Virus record (IMG/VR): IMGVR_UViG_3300010354_015978
Coordinates: 1-64,000 of that record
Length of the DNA: 64,000 nt
Source of the DNA: a virus
Reading direction: 5' to 3' (one strand)
Positions 28,080-37,258 of the stretch are shown here, in pieces (position 1 is the stretch's first letter; every line of letters starts with the position of its first letter). Below the pieces are notes generated by a model. The model ran no database searches and was not told the DNA's origin. It saw only the letters and a list, made by a program, of their open reading frames with translations. A program made the translations under genes and the position numbers.

Positions 28080-29481
28080 TGAAGTAAATCAAGACTTCCG
28101 CAGCAAGTTCATGACTGATGCCGAGAGCATGCGCGAGCGCCTGGATGGTCGCAGCCCCAGTCTCTGCCTGGCCAAATGGAAACAGGTCAGCCTGCATCTC
28201 ACCACGGGACATACCAACTCCTGCTATCATCCGCCCTTGCACCGTATCACGCCCGAAGACGTGGCTCGTGATGTGTCGGGTATCCACAACACTGAACACA
28301 AGAAACAACAGCGTCGCATGATGCTGGCCGGTGAACGACCCAAGGAATGTCAGTACTGCTGGAACATGGAGGACCTTGGTCAGCTCAGTGATCGCCACTA
28401 CCGCAGCGGCGAGCCCTGGGCAGCCCTGGACTTTGATCGCATAGCCAACAGCACCGGTGATGAAGATTGGGTGCCCAGTTATGTTGAAGTCAACTTCAGT
28501 AACGCCTGCAATCTCCGATGCAGTTATTGTAGCCCGCAGTTCAGCACCAACTGGCAGCAAGAAGTCCAGCAGCACGGTGCCTATCCCACCTCAAAGCCAC
28601 ACAATGCGCCCGAACACTTTGAAGGCGAGCGCAGACCCATACCCAATCGAGACCATAATCCCTACCTTGAAGCATTTTGGCAATGGTGGCCGCGACTGTA
28701 TCCTGAACTACAGCATTTCCGCATGACCGGCGGCGAACCACTCATGGATCGCAACACCTATCGCGTGTTTGACTATGTGCTAGAGAATCCCAATCCACGC
28801 CTGCATCTCAACGTCACCAGCAACTTCAGCGTGGATGAACGTCTTTGGCAGAAGTACAAGGGCTATGTAAAGCGCCTTTGCGAAAATGACAACGTAGAAC
28901 ATTTCATGCAGTATGTGAGCCTGGACTCCTGGGGAGCGCAGGCTGAATACATCCGCGATGGTCTGGATTTTGATCTCTTGTGGGATCGTGTGCATCAATA
29001 TCTCACTGAGATACCTTATCGCAACAGTCTCACATTCATCATAACCATGAACAATCTGTCGGTCACGGGTCTCAAAACCCTGCTGGAAAACATCCTGGAT
29101 CTGCGCATGCGCTACAGCCACAGTTATCAGCGCGTATGGTTTGACACACCGGTGCTGCGACAACCGGCCTGGCAGAGCCTGCAGATCCTGCCTGAAAGTT
29201 ATCAGTACCGCATGCGCACCACGCTGGAGTGGATGCGCTACTTCCAGGAGACTCCGGAACGTAGATTCCAGGGCTTCAAGGACTATGAAATACAGCGCAT
29301 GGAACGTGACATAGACTGGATGAGCCAGCCACAGAATCGCACTGCCCGTGAAAAGAAAATGGCTGACTTCTACAGATTTTTCAACGAACATGACCGCAGA
29401 CGTGGCACAGACTTCTTGGCCACTTTCCCAGAGATGCGTGCCTGGTGGCAACAGTGTGAATTGCATGCCCGAGAAACTTAA
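28066..29481 (+). CDS. Radical SAM protein with N-terminal twitch-type Cys cluster, copy 1
   Basis: 471-aa radical SAM enzyme. The 4Fe-4S/SAM motif is CNLRCSYC (Cys148, 152, 155), followed by TGGEPL. An N-terminal cysteine set (Cys34, Cys53, Cys95 and Cys98, the last pair in CQYCWNMEDLG) precedes the core and should bind an auxiliary Fe-S cluster. This fits the family in which the twitch domain is N-terminal rather than C-terminal. The reaction is probably a radical oxidation or rearrangement on a sugar, cyclitol or peptide; the substrate is unknown. First of five paralogues, separated only by one EKxxKP glycosyltransferase-like gene. All overlap their neighbours. Confidence 0.8.
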   Translation: MSKGDEVNQDFRSKFMTDAESMRERLDGRSPSLCLAKWKQVSLHLTTGHTNSCYHPPLHRITPEDVARDVSGIHNTEHKKQQRRMMLAGERPKECQYCWNMEDLGQLSDRHYRSGEPWAALDFDRIANSTGDEDWVPSYVEVNFSNACNLRCSYCSPQFSTNWQQEVQQHGAYPTSKPHNAPEHFEGERRPIPNRDHNPYLEAFWQWWPRLYPELQHFRMTGGEPLMDRNTYRVFDYVLENPNPRLHLNVTSNFSVDERLWQKYKGYVKRLCENDNVEHFMQYVSLDSWGAQAEYIRDGLDFDLLWDRVHQYLTEIPYRNSLTFIITMNNLSVTGLKTLLENILDLRMRYSHSYQRVWFDTPVLRQPAWQSLQILPESYQYRMRTTLEWMRYFQETPERRFQGFKDYEIQRMERDIDWMSQPQNRTAREKKMADFYRFFNEHDRRRGTDFLATFPEMRAWWQQCELHARET

Positions 29482-30640
29482 CCTTGTAGTGGACACAATG
29501 AGTGAGGTTCATGGGCTACTCACGCCCTGGATCACACACGAATTCTGGAACTTCCAAGATCATGACATGATACCCGACAGCGTGTATGTGATTGGACGCC
29601 GGCAGTTCACTGAAAACTACGAACGCATACGTGACTTGGCACAGGATTCTAGATATACCATAGTGTTTGACAACGCCGCGGAAGGCAGCACCACGTTGGT
29701 AGCTCAATTGAGTGTGCTGCGCCTGCAAGAGTTGGTGTTGCAGGGGCGCATCTTGTTGATATCGGGCGGGGCGCTGCCACCGCAGTACCCGCACATCGTG
29801 TACGATCATTTCCTGTGCGAGATCACCAACTACGAAGAAAACATTACGGCCAGTCGGCGCATTGAAGAAATATTCAACTGGTACAAGAAACCCTACGATT
29901 TTCTTTTCCTCAACGGTCGCGCACGACCACACCGCAAGTATCTCTGGCAAAGACTCCAGCAGGAAAAGTTATTGGACCGGGCTCTCTGGACCATGCTGGA
30001 CAGCAGACCGGCAGTGGGAGCTGACTTCTCGCTACCCGGTGGCGCCTGGCGAGATCGCATGGCCGAACACACCACCATTAGGACTTTGCCTTACCGATAT
30101 GAATATCCTGAATGGCGCAACAGCGTGATCGTTCATGGTCCTGGGGGCGGCGGCTTTATCAAAAATCAGTTGTTCAACAACAAATGGGGCGAGATATATC
30201 TGCAGTCTGAAGCCTACATCGACACCTACTTCAGCCTGGTGACTGAAACTGTGTACGAGACGCACCAGAGCTTCCGCACGGAAAAAATAGCCAAACCCCT
30301 GCTGCAGGGCCATCCCTGGATCTGTGCCACGAATGCAGGTTTTTATCGCGACATGCATGACCTGGGATTCCGCACATTTCACGATCTCATTGATGAAAGT
30401 TTTGACACAATCGATCATCATCAGACACGCATGGATCGCATCTTGGATGTGGTACGAGATCTAGTGAAACAGGACCTCAACAAGTTCATCCTGGAGGCTC
30501 GGGACACATGCATATATAATCAGCAGCATCTACTGGAACTGGTACCGGATCTGCGCCAGCGATTCCCACAGCAATTTTTTAGGTTTGTCAATGAAAGACT
30601 TGGACTTCCGCAAACAAGTATTGGACACTATCAGCCCTAG
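29465..30640 (+). CDS. EKxxKP-type glycosyltransferase-like protein, paralogue B
   Basis: 391 aa from the ATG at 29465, which overlaps the upstream stop by 17 bases; a longer frame opening at 29348 is a shadow of the radical SAM gene. The C-terminal block is RTEKIAKPLLQGHPWICA, followed by DLGFRTFHDLIDESFD, matching the other three paralogues. The N-terminal half has FLFLNGRARPHRKYLWQRL, and a Gly-rich GPGGGGF precedes the conserved block. Predicted cytoplasmic GT-B-like transferase; the reaction is inferred from fold-like motifs and context. It sits between radical SAM copies 1 and 2. Confidence 0.6.
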   Translation: MPEKLNLVVDTMSEVHGLLTPWITHEFWNFQDHDMIPDSVYVIGRRQFTENYERIRDLAQDSRYTIVFDNAAEGSTTLVAQLSVLRLQELVLQGRILLISGGALPPQYPHIVYDHFLCEITNYEENITASRRIEEIFNWYKKPYDFLFLNGRARPHRKYLWQRLQQEKLLDRALWTMLDSRPAVGADFSLPGGAWRDRMAEHTTIRTLPYRYEYPEWRNSVIVHGPGGGGFIKNQLFNNKWGEIYLQSEAYIDTYFSLVTETVYETHQSFRTEKIAKPLLQGHPWICATNAGFYRDMHDLGFRTFHDLIDESFDTIDHHQTRMDRILDVVRDLVKQDLNKFILEARDTCIYNQQHLLELVPDLRQRFPQQFFRFVNERLGLPQTSIGHYQP

Positions 30641-31928
30641 TTTTTGTGGGGCCAAATGGTTCAATGCCACCATATGGCTGGGATCAGGCCAGACCACCAG
30701 TTGCCATCATCCCCCGGCACATGCCATTGATGTCACGGCCCTGGCTACCAACCCCAGTGCCATACACAACACTCCGCAAAAGAAACAAGATCGCGCGCAG
30801 ATGCAGCGTGGAGAACGTCCCGCAGGCTGTGAATACTGCTGGAAGATTGAGGACATGGGACGCGATGCTGTGTCGGATCGTGTGTACAAAAGCAAAATTT
30901 ATCCCATCCAGGATCTTCGCGAGGTGGCCGCGTCTGACCCCAACGCTGATGTCAATCTCAAGACCTTGGAAATCAGTTTTGATCGCACCTGCCAGTTCGC
31001 ATGTAGTTACTGCAATCCTGCCTTTAGTTCTAGTTGGGTGCGCGACATACGTCGTAACGGTGCCTATCAAGGTCTTGTCAGTGACGGGCGCAACCACTTC
31101 ACGCACGAACATGCCAGCAGTCAGCTTTACGGTATCAACGATGCCAACCCCTATGCTGATGCTTTCTTCCGCTGGTGGGAATCGGATCTGCACCAGACAT
31201 TAGACGAACTCAGGATCACGGGAGGCGAGCCCCTGATGTCGGGTTATACCTGGCGGCTCATTGACTGGTTCAAGTCCAATCGTGGCCGCAGCCGCACACG
31301 TCTGGCCATCAACAGCAACCTGGGATTTGACGCTGTACGCGCCGCAGAGTTCATCCATGCGGTGCGCGACATCCCCCACATCGAGATCTATACCAGCAAC
31401 GAAAGCACTGGTGCAAGAGCGGAATATATCCGAGATGGTCTGCACTGGGGCCAGTGGCTGCGCAATGTCAACACGCTGCTGGAACATGATCATATCCGTG
31501 CTGTCCATAGCATGTGCACCATATCGGCACTGTGTGTGCTGGATCTCCCCAACTATCTTGAAGAACTGGTTAGACTCAAACAAAGATTCGGGCGAGATCG
31601 CGTGAACTTCACTTTGAACATCTTGCGCTTCCCTAGTTTCCAATCACCCCTGGTGCTGCCCGATGATGCAAGATCCAGTGCGCGTGATGGTCTGGCTGAG
31701 TTCATGGTCAGGCACAAGGGACAGAGTTATTTGCATGAGCATGAGTGGCACCACATGCAGCGCCTGGTAGACTATCTTGATGTGGTAAAGACGCCACACA
31801 GCGAGGCGTTTGATCTCCCGCGGCTGCGTCACGACTTTGGCCGGTTTTTCCAGCAATATGATCAACGACGAGGCAAAAATTTTGCAGAAACTTTTCCAGG
31901 ATTAGCAACATGGTACCAGTCTCTTTAA
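30591..31928 (+). CDS. Radical SAM protein with N-terminal twitch-type Cys cluster, copy 2
   Basis: 445 aa from ATG 30591, overlapping the upstream stop by 50 bases. The radical SAM core motif is CQFACSYC (Cys134, 138, 141), with TGGEPLMSGY downstream. The auxiliary N-terminal cysteines are Cys19, Cys38, Cys80 and Cys83 (CEYCWKIEDMG). It is closest in layout to copy 1, sharing the HHPPxHxI and IHNTxxKKQ segments and an ERPxxCxYCW block. Copies 1 and 2 therefore look like a recent duplication, and copies 3-5 a second subgroup. Substrate unknown. Confidence 0.8.
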   Translation: MKDLDFRKQVLDTISPSFCGAKWFNATIWLGSGQTTSCHHPPAHAIDVTALATNPSAIHNTPQKKQDRAQMQRGERPAGCEYCWKIEDMGRDAVSDRVYKSKIYPIQDLREVAASDPNADVNLKTLEISFDRTCQFACSYCNPAFSSSWVRDIRRNGAYQGLVSDGRNHFTHEHASSQLYGINDANPYADAFFRWWESDLHQTLDELRITGGEPLMSGYTWRLIDWFKSNRGRSRTRLAINSNLGFDAVRAAEFIHAVRDIPHIEIYTSNESTGARAEYIRDGLHWGQWLRNVNTLLEHDHIRAVHSMCTISALCVLDLPNYLEELVRLKQRFGRDRVNFTLNILRFPSFQSPLVLPDDARSSARDGLAEFMVRHKGQSYLHEHEWHHMQRLVDYLDVVKTPHSEAFDLPRLRHDFGRFFQQYDQRRGKNFAETFPGLATWYQSL

Positions 31929-33622
31929 CCGCAGCACAGCAGCAGCTCGCGCAACAATTTGAAGTGTTGAGCGTGGTGGATCTAGACCAATGGCATACCA
32001 TGGACTATGAAACAGCACAACAATGGCTGTTATCACAATGTGAATCCTTGCACCGGGCCCAATACCAGGACAATCAACGGCTGGTGTTCCAGTTGACCCA
32101 GGGTGACTACTATGTGGCAGATAGCCGCGTGGGACTGATCCTGAGGAATTTACAAATCGTGTTGAATGAAGTTGACATCAGCAACTTTTTTGTTGTGTTC
32201 ATGAGTCCCAACCCCAACCTCATGGCAGAACTAGACATTATCCGACGTATCAGCAGCGACTCAGTACCCATTACTGGTGTCAGCGTGCAAGGTGAATGGA
32301 ACACTATAAGCCTGGCCCAGCACCCTGTGAGTCGCAAAGAAATATACCAGTATGGATCTTTGAATCCGGTCAAGATAGATCTCAATCAACTCAGTGAACA
32401 CGAAAACTTCTTGCTGACCCAATCCAAAGTTTTTTGCATATATCCATGGACTCACATACATGCATGGCCCACTGGGCAGGCTTTTCCTTGCTGCATGAGC
32501 GAACCCGCGGGACAAATTGGTGATACCAAGCAACAAACCCTTCGTGAAATCTGGAATGGTCCTAGCATGAGACAGTTGCGGCTGAACATGACCAGTGAAC
32601 GTCCCAGTGATGCCTGTACCAGATGCTATGAACAAGAGCAGGCAGGATTTTTTAGTGGCAGACTCAGCGCCAACAAACATCACGGACATCATGTGGACCG
32701 TGTGTTGGAGACACAAGCGGACGGCACCTTGGATCGATTTGAGATGACCTATTGGGACATTCGCTTCAGTAATCTGTGCAATCTACGCTGCCGTAGTTGC
32801 GGACACATATTCAGCAGCAACTGGTATCAGGATCAAGCTCGTCTTGCGGGACCCGAATGGAAGCGTGACAATCTACCCCTGAAGTACGCAGGTCGTCACG
32901 AGCTGGACATGTGGGAACAGTTGGAACCGCACCTGGACTATGTTGAACAGATCTACTTTGCTGGTGGCGAGCCCTTGCTCATGGAAGAACACTACCGCAT
33001 CCTGGAAGAACTAGTGCGGCGAGAGAAGTTCGATGTGCGCTTGATCTACAATACCAACTTCACACAGACCTATCTCAAGAACCGATCGGTATTTGAATAC
33101 TGGCGACAGTTCCGCAGCGTGGCCGTGGGAGCCAGCCTGGATGCGTCAGGCGACAGGGCCGAGTACATCCGCAAGGGCACAGACTGGGCACAGGTGGTGG
33201 AGAATCGCAGAGAGATGCTGCGGGTATGCCCCGAAGTGGACTTCTACATTTCACCCACGCTCAGCATCATGAACGCCTGGCACCTACCCGACTTCCATCG
33301 CGAGTGGGTGGATCTGGGCTTTATACGTCCACAGGATCTCAACGTCAACATCCTGCAAGACCCCCGACACTATCGTATAGATGTAGCCACAGCCGCTTAC
33401 AAAGAGAAACTGGAGCAGAGATTCCAGGATCATCTGGCATGGCTGCGTCCACAGGATCCATTGCAGCGCGCCACAGCGGGATTTGAAAGCGCCATCAAGT
33501 TCATGTGGGCCCAAGACAACACGCATCTATTGGATCAGTTCTGGGTGCGCACACGCCAATTGGACAGCATACGAGGAGAGCGCGTGTTGGCCTGGTTGCC
33601 GGAACTGGCGGAACTGGAATGA
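31910..33622 (+). CDS. Radical SAM protein with N-terminal twitch-type Cys cluster, copy 3 (long form)
   Basis: 570 aa. The radical SAM motif is CNLRCRSC (Cys290, 294, 297), followed by AGGEPLLM. The twitch-type N-terminal cluster is FCIYPWTHIHAWPTG (Cys176), CC at 194-195 and CTRCYEQE (Cys236, 239). Unlike the other copies it has an extra N-terminal domain of about 160 residues (with FVVFMSPNPNLMAELDI), which may bind a substrate or carrier. It overlaps copy 2 by 19 bases and is coupled to copy 4 by ATGA. The HxHAWPTG segment is typical of the N-twitch family. Confidence 0.8.
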   Translation: MVPVSLTAAQQQLAQQFEVLSVVDLDQWHTMDYETAQQWLLSQCESLHRAQYQDNQRLVFQLTQGDYYVADSRVGLILRNLQIVLNEVDISNFFVVFMSPNPNLMAELDIIRRISSDSVPITGVSVQGEWNTISLAQHPVSRKEIYQYGSLNPVKIDLNQLSEHENFLLTQSKVFCIYPWTHIHAWPTGQAFPCCMSEPAGQIGDTKQQTLREIWNGPSMRQLRLNMTSERPSDACTRCYEQEQAGFFSGRLSANKHHGHHVDRVLETQADGTLDRFEMTYWDIRFSNLCNLRCRSCGHIFSSNWYQDQARLAGPEWKRDNLPLKYAGRHELDMWEQLEPHLDYVEQIYFAGGEPLLMEEHYRILEELVRREKFDVRLIYNTNFTQTYLKNRSVFEYWRQFRSVAVGASLDASGDRAEYIRKGTDWAQVVENRREMLRVCPEVDFYISPTLSIMNAWHLPDFHREWVDLGFIRPQDLNVNILQDPRHYRIDVATAAYKEKLEQRFQDHLAWLRPQDPLQRATAGFESAIKFMWAQDNTHLLDQFWVRTRQLDSIRGERVLAWLPELAELE

Positions 33623-34830
33623 CTCTGCCTACACCCACATTCTGTGTGTTGCCATGGGTGAGTCTGGAGACGTCGCCCATTGGTACCGTGCGTCCCTGCT
33701 GCCTGGCCGAAGATGAGATCCGCGATGCCGCGGGCAACAAGTTCCATCTCACCACGGCCAGTCTACGTGACATACGTGACAGTGAATACATGCGTGACCT
33801 GCGCAGTAAGTTCCTGGAGGGTCAGCGTCCTGATACATGCCGCAAGTGCTGGCGCGAGGAGAACTCCGGGCGCACCAGCAAGCGCATGCACACCCTGGAT
33901 CGTCTCAAGCATCTGATCCAGGATCAGCCTTGGACGCAGGATGCGCGACCCTTGTTGTTCCTGGATCTCAAACTGGGCAACATCTGCAATCTCAAGTGCA
34001 GGATCTGCGGATCTTGGAGTTCCAGCACATTTGCAGCGGAAGAATTATCGGCACTGCCACACAGTCAACGCCGGCAGAGTTATCACTACGACATGGTACG
34101 CCAGGGCGCCTGGCCCAGGACCAGCGATCACTTCTGGCAGGAACTGGACACAGTCACGCCGGACATACGCTACATCGAGTTCACGGGGGGTGAGCCCTTC
34201 ATGATCGATCAACACTTTGATCTCCTGCAGCGACTGGTGGATCAAGGCCGTGCAGCCAATATCGAGATACACTACAACACCAATGGCACCATATGGCCAC
34301 TGCGCGGACCCGACATATGGCAGCATTTCCGCTTGGTGGAGATAGCGTTCAGTATCGACGATGTGGGTGAGAGATTTGAATATCAACGCAGCAACGCGGT
34401 GTGGCAGGAAGTGGAGCAAAACATCCAACGCTTCCGCGAGCTGCGGGATCGGTGCAACAATATCCAACTGCAGGTATGCAGCACAGTCAATGTGTTTAAT
34501 GTGATGTATCTTGATGAACTGGCTCGCTGGAACCGGGCACAGGGCTTTGACTTTGTGTATTGGAACATGCTGCACGAAGCCTTCTACTTCAGCATCAGCA
34601 CCCTGCCTGACCAGGCCAAGACACGTGTGGTGGAAAGCCTGCGCCTGGGCGATGTGCCCCAACAGGATCGTGACGAGTTCCAGCGCATCGAAACCTTTAT
34701 GTTGTCGGGACCCAGCCTGGATGGCCACATACTGCGCGGCAAGATACGCGAACTGGATCAGCGCCGTGGGCAGGATCTAAGACGTGTGGCGCCCGAACTG
34801 GCCGAGGCCATCCATTATGACGGTCCCTGA
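33619..34830 (+). CDS. Radical SAM protein with N-terminal twitch-type Cys cluster, copy 4
   Basis: 403 aa from the ATG at 33619 (ATGA overlap with copy 3). N-terminal cluster: FCVLPWVSLETSPIGTVRP with Cys9, CC at 27-28, and CRKCWREENSG with Cys74 and Cys77. Radical SAM core: CNLKCRIC (Cys123, 127, 130) and TGGEPFMI. This is the shortest copy and close to a minimal N-twitch radical SAM protein. It overlaps copy 5 by 14 bases. Substrate unknown; the tandem arrangement suggests stepwise action on one scaffold or alternative substrates. Confidence 0.8.
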   Translation: MTLPTPTFCVLPWVSLETSPIGTVRPCCLAEDEIRDAAGNKFHLTTASLRDIRDSEYMRDLRSKFLEGQRPDTCRKCWREENSGRTSKRMHTLDRLKHLIQDQPWTQDARPLLFLDLKLGNICNLKCRICGSWSSSTFAAEELSALPHSQRRQSYHYDMVRQGAWPRTSDHFWQELDTVTPDIRYIEFTGGEPFMIDQHFDLLQRLVDQGRAANIEIHYNTNGTIWPLRGPDIWQHFRLVEIAFSIDDVGERFEYQRSNAVWQEVEQNIQRFRELRDRCNNIQLQVCSTVNVFNVMYLDELARWNRAQGFDFVYWNMLHEAFYFSISTLPDQAKTRVVESLRLGDVPQQDRDEFQRIETFMLSGPSLDGHILRGKIRELDQRRGQDLRRVAPELAEAIHYDGP

Positions 34831-36115
34831 ACGTCCCCCGGGCCTGTGCATGGCGCCCTGGACCCACACCTATGTGAGTCCCCAGACCGAGCGCAGGATG
34901 TGCTGCGCCAGCCGCGAGCCCGCGCAAAACTTCCGCCAGTACATAGACACACAGGCAGGGTCGGGTCAATACCAGCCCATGACCCTGGATCAGCACTGGA
35001 ACAGCGAGCACATGAAAAGCGTGCGTCGCAGGATGATGACGGGCGAGACCCTGCCAGAGTGCGAGGTGTGCAACCATCGCTTGCTCAATACCGCGGTGTA
35101 TCGCGATTACTTCTGGCACTTGTTTGGTGATCGCTACAGCGAGATCTGGCAGCGGACCACTGCTGATGGCGAGACCGACATGCTGCCCGTGAGCTGGGAC
35201 TACAGGTTCAGCAACCTCTGCAACTTCAAATGCAGGATGTGTGGCGACATGCTCAGCAGCGCCTGGGAGAGTGAACAGCGCCAGCATGGCATGGTCAACT
35301 GGAACGATGCCAAGAATCACTGGATGCTGCCAGAAGTGCGTAGTCGCATCACTGAGTTCCAAGATCGTGAAATCGAGCGTGAGTTTGCCGAGGCTGTGGA
35401 ACAACATCGTGTGCAAGAAGTATACTGGGTGGGAGGCGAACCGCTCATGTACGAGCAGCACTGGCGCTACATGCGCCGCATCATAGAACTGGGAGACGGC
35501 GATCGTGTCTATGCAAGGTATAATACTAATCTCAGTCGCGTTGATTATCGCGGCTGCAATCTCTATCGTGACATACTGGACCATGTCAGAGACTGGCAAA
35601 TATGCGCCAGCCTGGACGGGACTGGAAGAATCGGGGAGTATATTCGTACAGGGCTTGATTTTGACAGTTGGTGTCGCAACTTTGAACAAGGACTCCAGCA
35701 CCAGCGACACCCCCGACAGATGCGCATAGACTTTACCTTGACTTTACCGGGCCTGTTTGAGACCGATGCCATACAGAAATTGGCACAGGGATGGGGAGTT
35801 GATGTATTGGCCAAGGTCATGTTTGCTTTTTCACCTGACATCATACTGAGTCCCTTGGCGCTGCCACGTGCCCTGCTGAACCGCCAATTGGACCGCTGTT
35901 TGACCACAGCGCAGGGCGCCATGCGCGATGTCCTGATGCAGTTGCGTGAGCGCCCCACGTTCCAAGAGCAGTGGCCCGACACCTGGCAGCAGGCGCTGCG
36001 CCAGGGACGTGACCGCATAGAACATCTGGAACGCATACGCGGCGATACATATACTTTGCGCGACATCCTGTCGCAAGATCCCGAACTCGAGGCCTGGTAT
36101 GAAGCAATTAGATGA
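34817..36115 (+). CDS. Radical SAM protein with N-terminal twitch-type Cys cluster, copy 5
   Basis: 432 aa from ATG 34817. Auxiliary cysteines are Cys11 (LCMAPWTHTYVSP), CC at 29-30, and CEVC (Cys82, 85). The radical SAM motif is CNFKCRMC (Cys135, 139, 142), followed by VGGEPLMY. It is the last of the five radical SAM paralogues. The stop overlaps the following hypothetical gene by 17 bases. As in the other copies, SLDGTGRIGEYIRTGLDFD corresponds to the conserved S(L/I)D...EYIR segment of the family. Substrate unknown. Confidence 0.8.
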   Translation: MTVPERPPGLCMAPWTHTYVSPQTERRMCCASREPAQNFRQYIDTQAGSGQYQPMTLDQHWNSEHMKSVRRRMMTGETLPECEVCNHRLLNTAVYRDYFWHLFGDRYSEIWQRTTADGETDMLPVSWDYRFSNLCNFKCRMCGDMLSSAWESEQRQHGMVNWNDAKNHWMLPEVRSRITEFQDREIEREFAEAVEQHRVQEVYWVGGEPLMYEQHWRYMRRIIELGDGDRVYARYNTNLSRVDYRGCNLYRDILDHVRDWQICASLDGTGRIGEYIRTGLDFDSWCRNFEQGLQHQRHPRQMRIDFTLTLPGLFETDAIQKLAQGWGVDVLAKVMFAFSPDIILSPLALPRALLNRQLDRCLTTAQGAMRDVLMQLRERPTFQEQWPDTWQQALRQGRDRIEHLERIRGDTYTLRDILSQDPELEAWYEAIR

Positions 36116-37160
36116 AATTCGCATAGAGCTGCATGCCTATGACTGGTATCCCGACGTCATGACAGTGTATGTGGATGTCTGGGACAACAGCCTAAGTCGC
36201 AAATGGTTGTCGGCACTTAATCATGCTCTGAAATCTGCACTGCATCTTGAAAAGAATTACTGTTTCATGGGCTGGCCCGATGCAGCACGCCATGGATGGT
36301 TCTTGTTGCAACAAATAAATCACAGCATCCGGGCCATCAATCACAGCGACGTCGGTTACAGCATCCAGGATCATTTCACCATGAATCAGCTGCTGGACGA
36401 CAGCGACAATCCTCGCCAGGAACGCATGAACGATCTGCATCGCTACTTTGAAGATCTGCAGGGGCATGCCGGCGCCATGAGTCAGTATTGGCAACGAGCC
36501 GATGATGTCACGCGCTGGCACATACGTCAACTCAACCTATTGTGTCATGAGTTTGAATCATGGGCTCTCAGTAATCGTCGCCGTCGTACAGCCCCCGAAT
36601 GGGTGAGACCCAGCCAACTCATGTGCTGGTTGCATTCGCCGCGATTTGAGCTGGAGCCCCAGGATCTTGAGCTGTTTGGTGTGGACACCATAGCGCGACC
36701 TCAGGGCGGTGTGTATGTGGGCGTGAACAAGGCCGTGGGCAAACATCATTGGGAAGTGTTCCGTGACGAGGGACGCGACAGCAGGATATCGGAACTAACC
36801 ACCACGGCACTACGCCCACAAACTCTGGCATCAGCAGACTTTGACATTGAGTGGGGCCAAGACACACGGGGGCAGCCCTGGATGCAGCAAGAGCTGGCAG
36901 ATTTCCGCCACTGGCTGACCACGAATGGGTTCGATCCCCAGGACCCCGGTCTCACCATTGGACACCCACAGGTGGGGCAAGTCAATCTCTTGCGCAGTTT
37001 CAAAACCAACGATGCCACGGAAATCATGAACCAGTTAGGACACTATCTTGACGTGGTCAGCATACATACCAGCACAGCCAGCGCATGGTACGACTACCAC
37101 TGGAGCGATGTGGGCTACGCTGCTCTACAGCAGCGAATATTATCAGGAAAAACATCATGA
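36099..37160 (+). CDS. Hypothetical protein, 353 aa
   Basis: Begins MKQLDEIRIELHAYDWYPDV; rich in Trp, His and charged residues, with no signal peptide, membrane segment or cysteine cluster. A central helical stretch (about 90-160) is followed by FELEPQDLELFGVDTIARPQ and by GVYVGVNKAVGKHHWEVF, which look like a folded beta domain. It directly follows the radical SAM copies (17-base overlap) and precedes a 33-aa protein by an ATGA junction, so it belongs to the same pathway. No family recognised. Confidence 0.65.
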   Translation: MKQLDEIRIELHAYDWYPDVMTVYVDVWDNSLSRKWLSALNHALKSALHLEKNYCFMGWPDAARHGWFLLQQINHSIRAINHSDVGYSIQDHFTMNQLLDDSDNPRQERMNDLHRYFEDLQGHAGAMSQYWQRADDVTRWHIRQLNLLCHEFESWALSNRRRRTAPEWVRPSQLMCWLHSPRFELEPQDLELFGVDTIARPQGGVYVGVNKAVGKHHWEVFRDEGRDSRISELTTTALRPQTLASADFDIEWGQDTRGQPWMQQELADFRHWLTTNGFDPQDPGLTIGHPQVGQVNLLRSFKTNDATEIMNQLGHYLDVVSIHTSTASAWYDYHWSDVGYAALQQRILSGKTS

Positions 37161-37258
37161 AATGGATAAAACGCATCATTGATCGCATACGATTGGAAAT
37201 CCGTTATCGTAAAAAACTGCGTGAACTGCGCAAAAGAGATCCCTTTATCTATAAATGA
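37157..37258 (+). CDS. 33-aa basic microprotein
   Basis: Begins MKWIKRIIDRIRLEIRYRKK and ends LRELRKRDPFIYK: a basic amphipathic helix with a short tail. It overlaps the upstream stop and the downstream start, each by an ATGA junction. That is good evidence that the frame is translated, because a chance frame would not fit exactly between two coupled genes. It could bind membrane lipid, nucleic acid or a partner enzyme. Similar short proteins ending in DPFIYK occur in other T4-like phages as I recall, with no known function. Confidence 0.65.
   Translation: MKWIKRIIDRIRLEIRYRKKLRELRKRDPFIYK

Noticed and set aside
34697-35710. 337-residue minus-strand open frame
   Set aside because: Antisense to radical SAM copies 4 and 5, low-complexity His/Ala/Val content, no neighbours on that strand.
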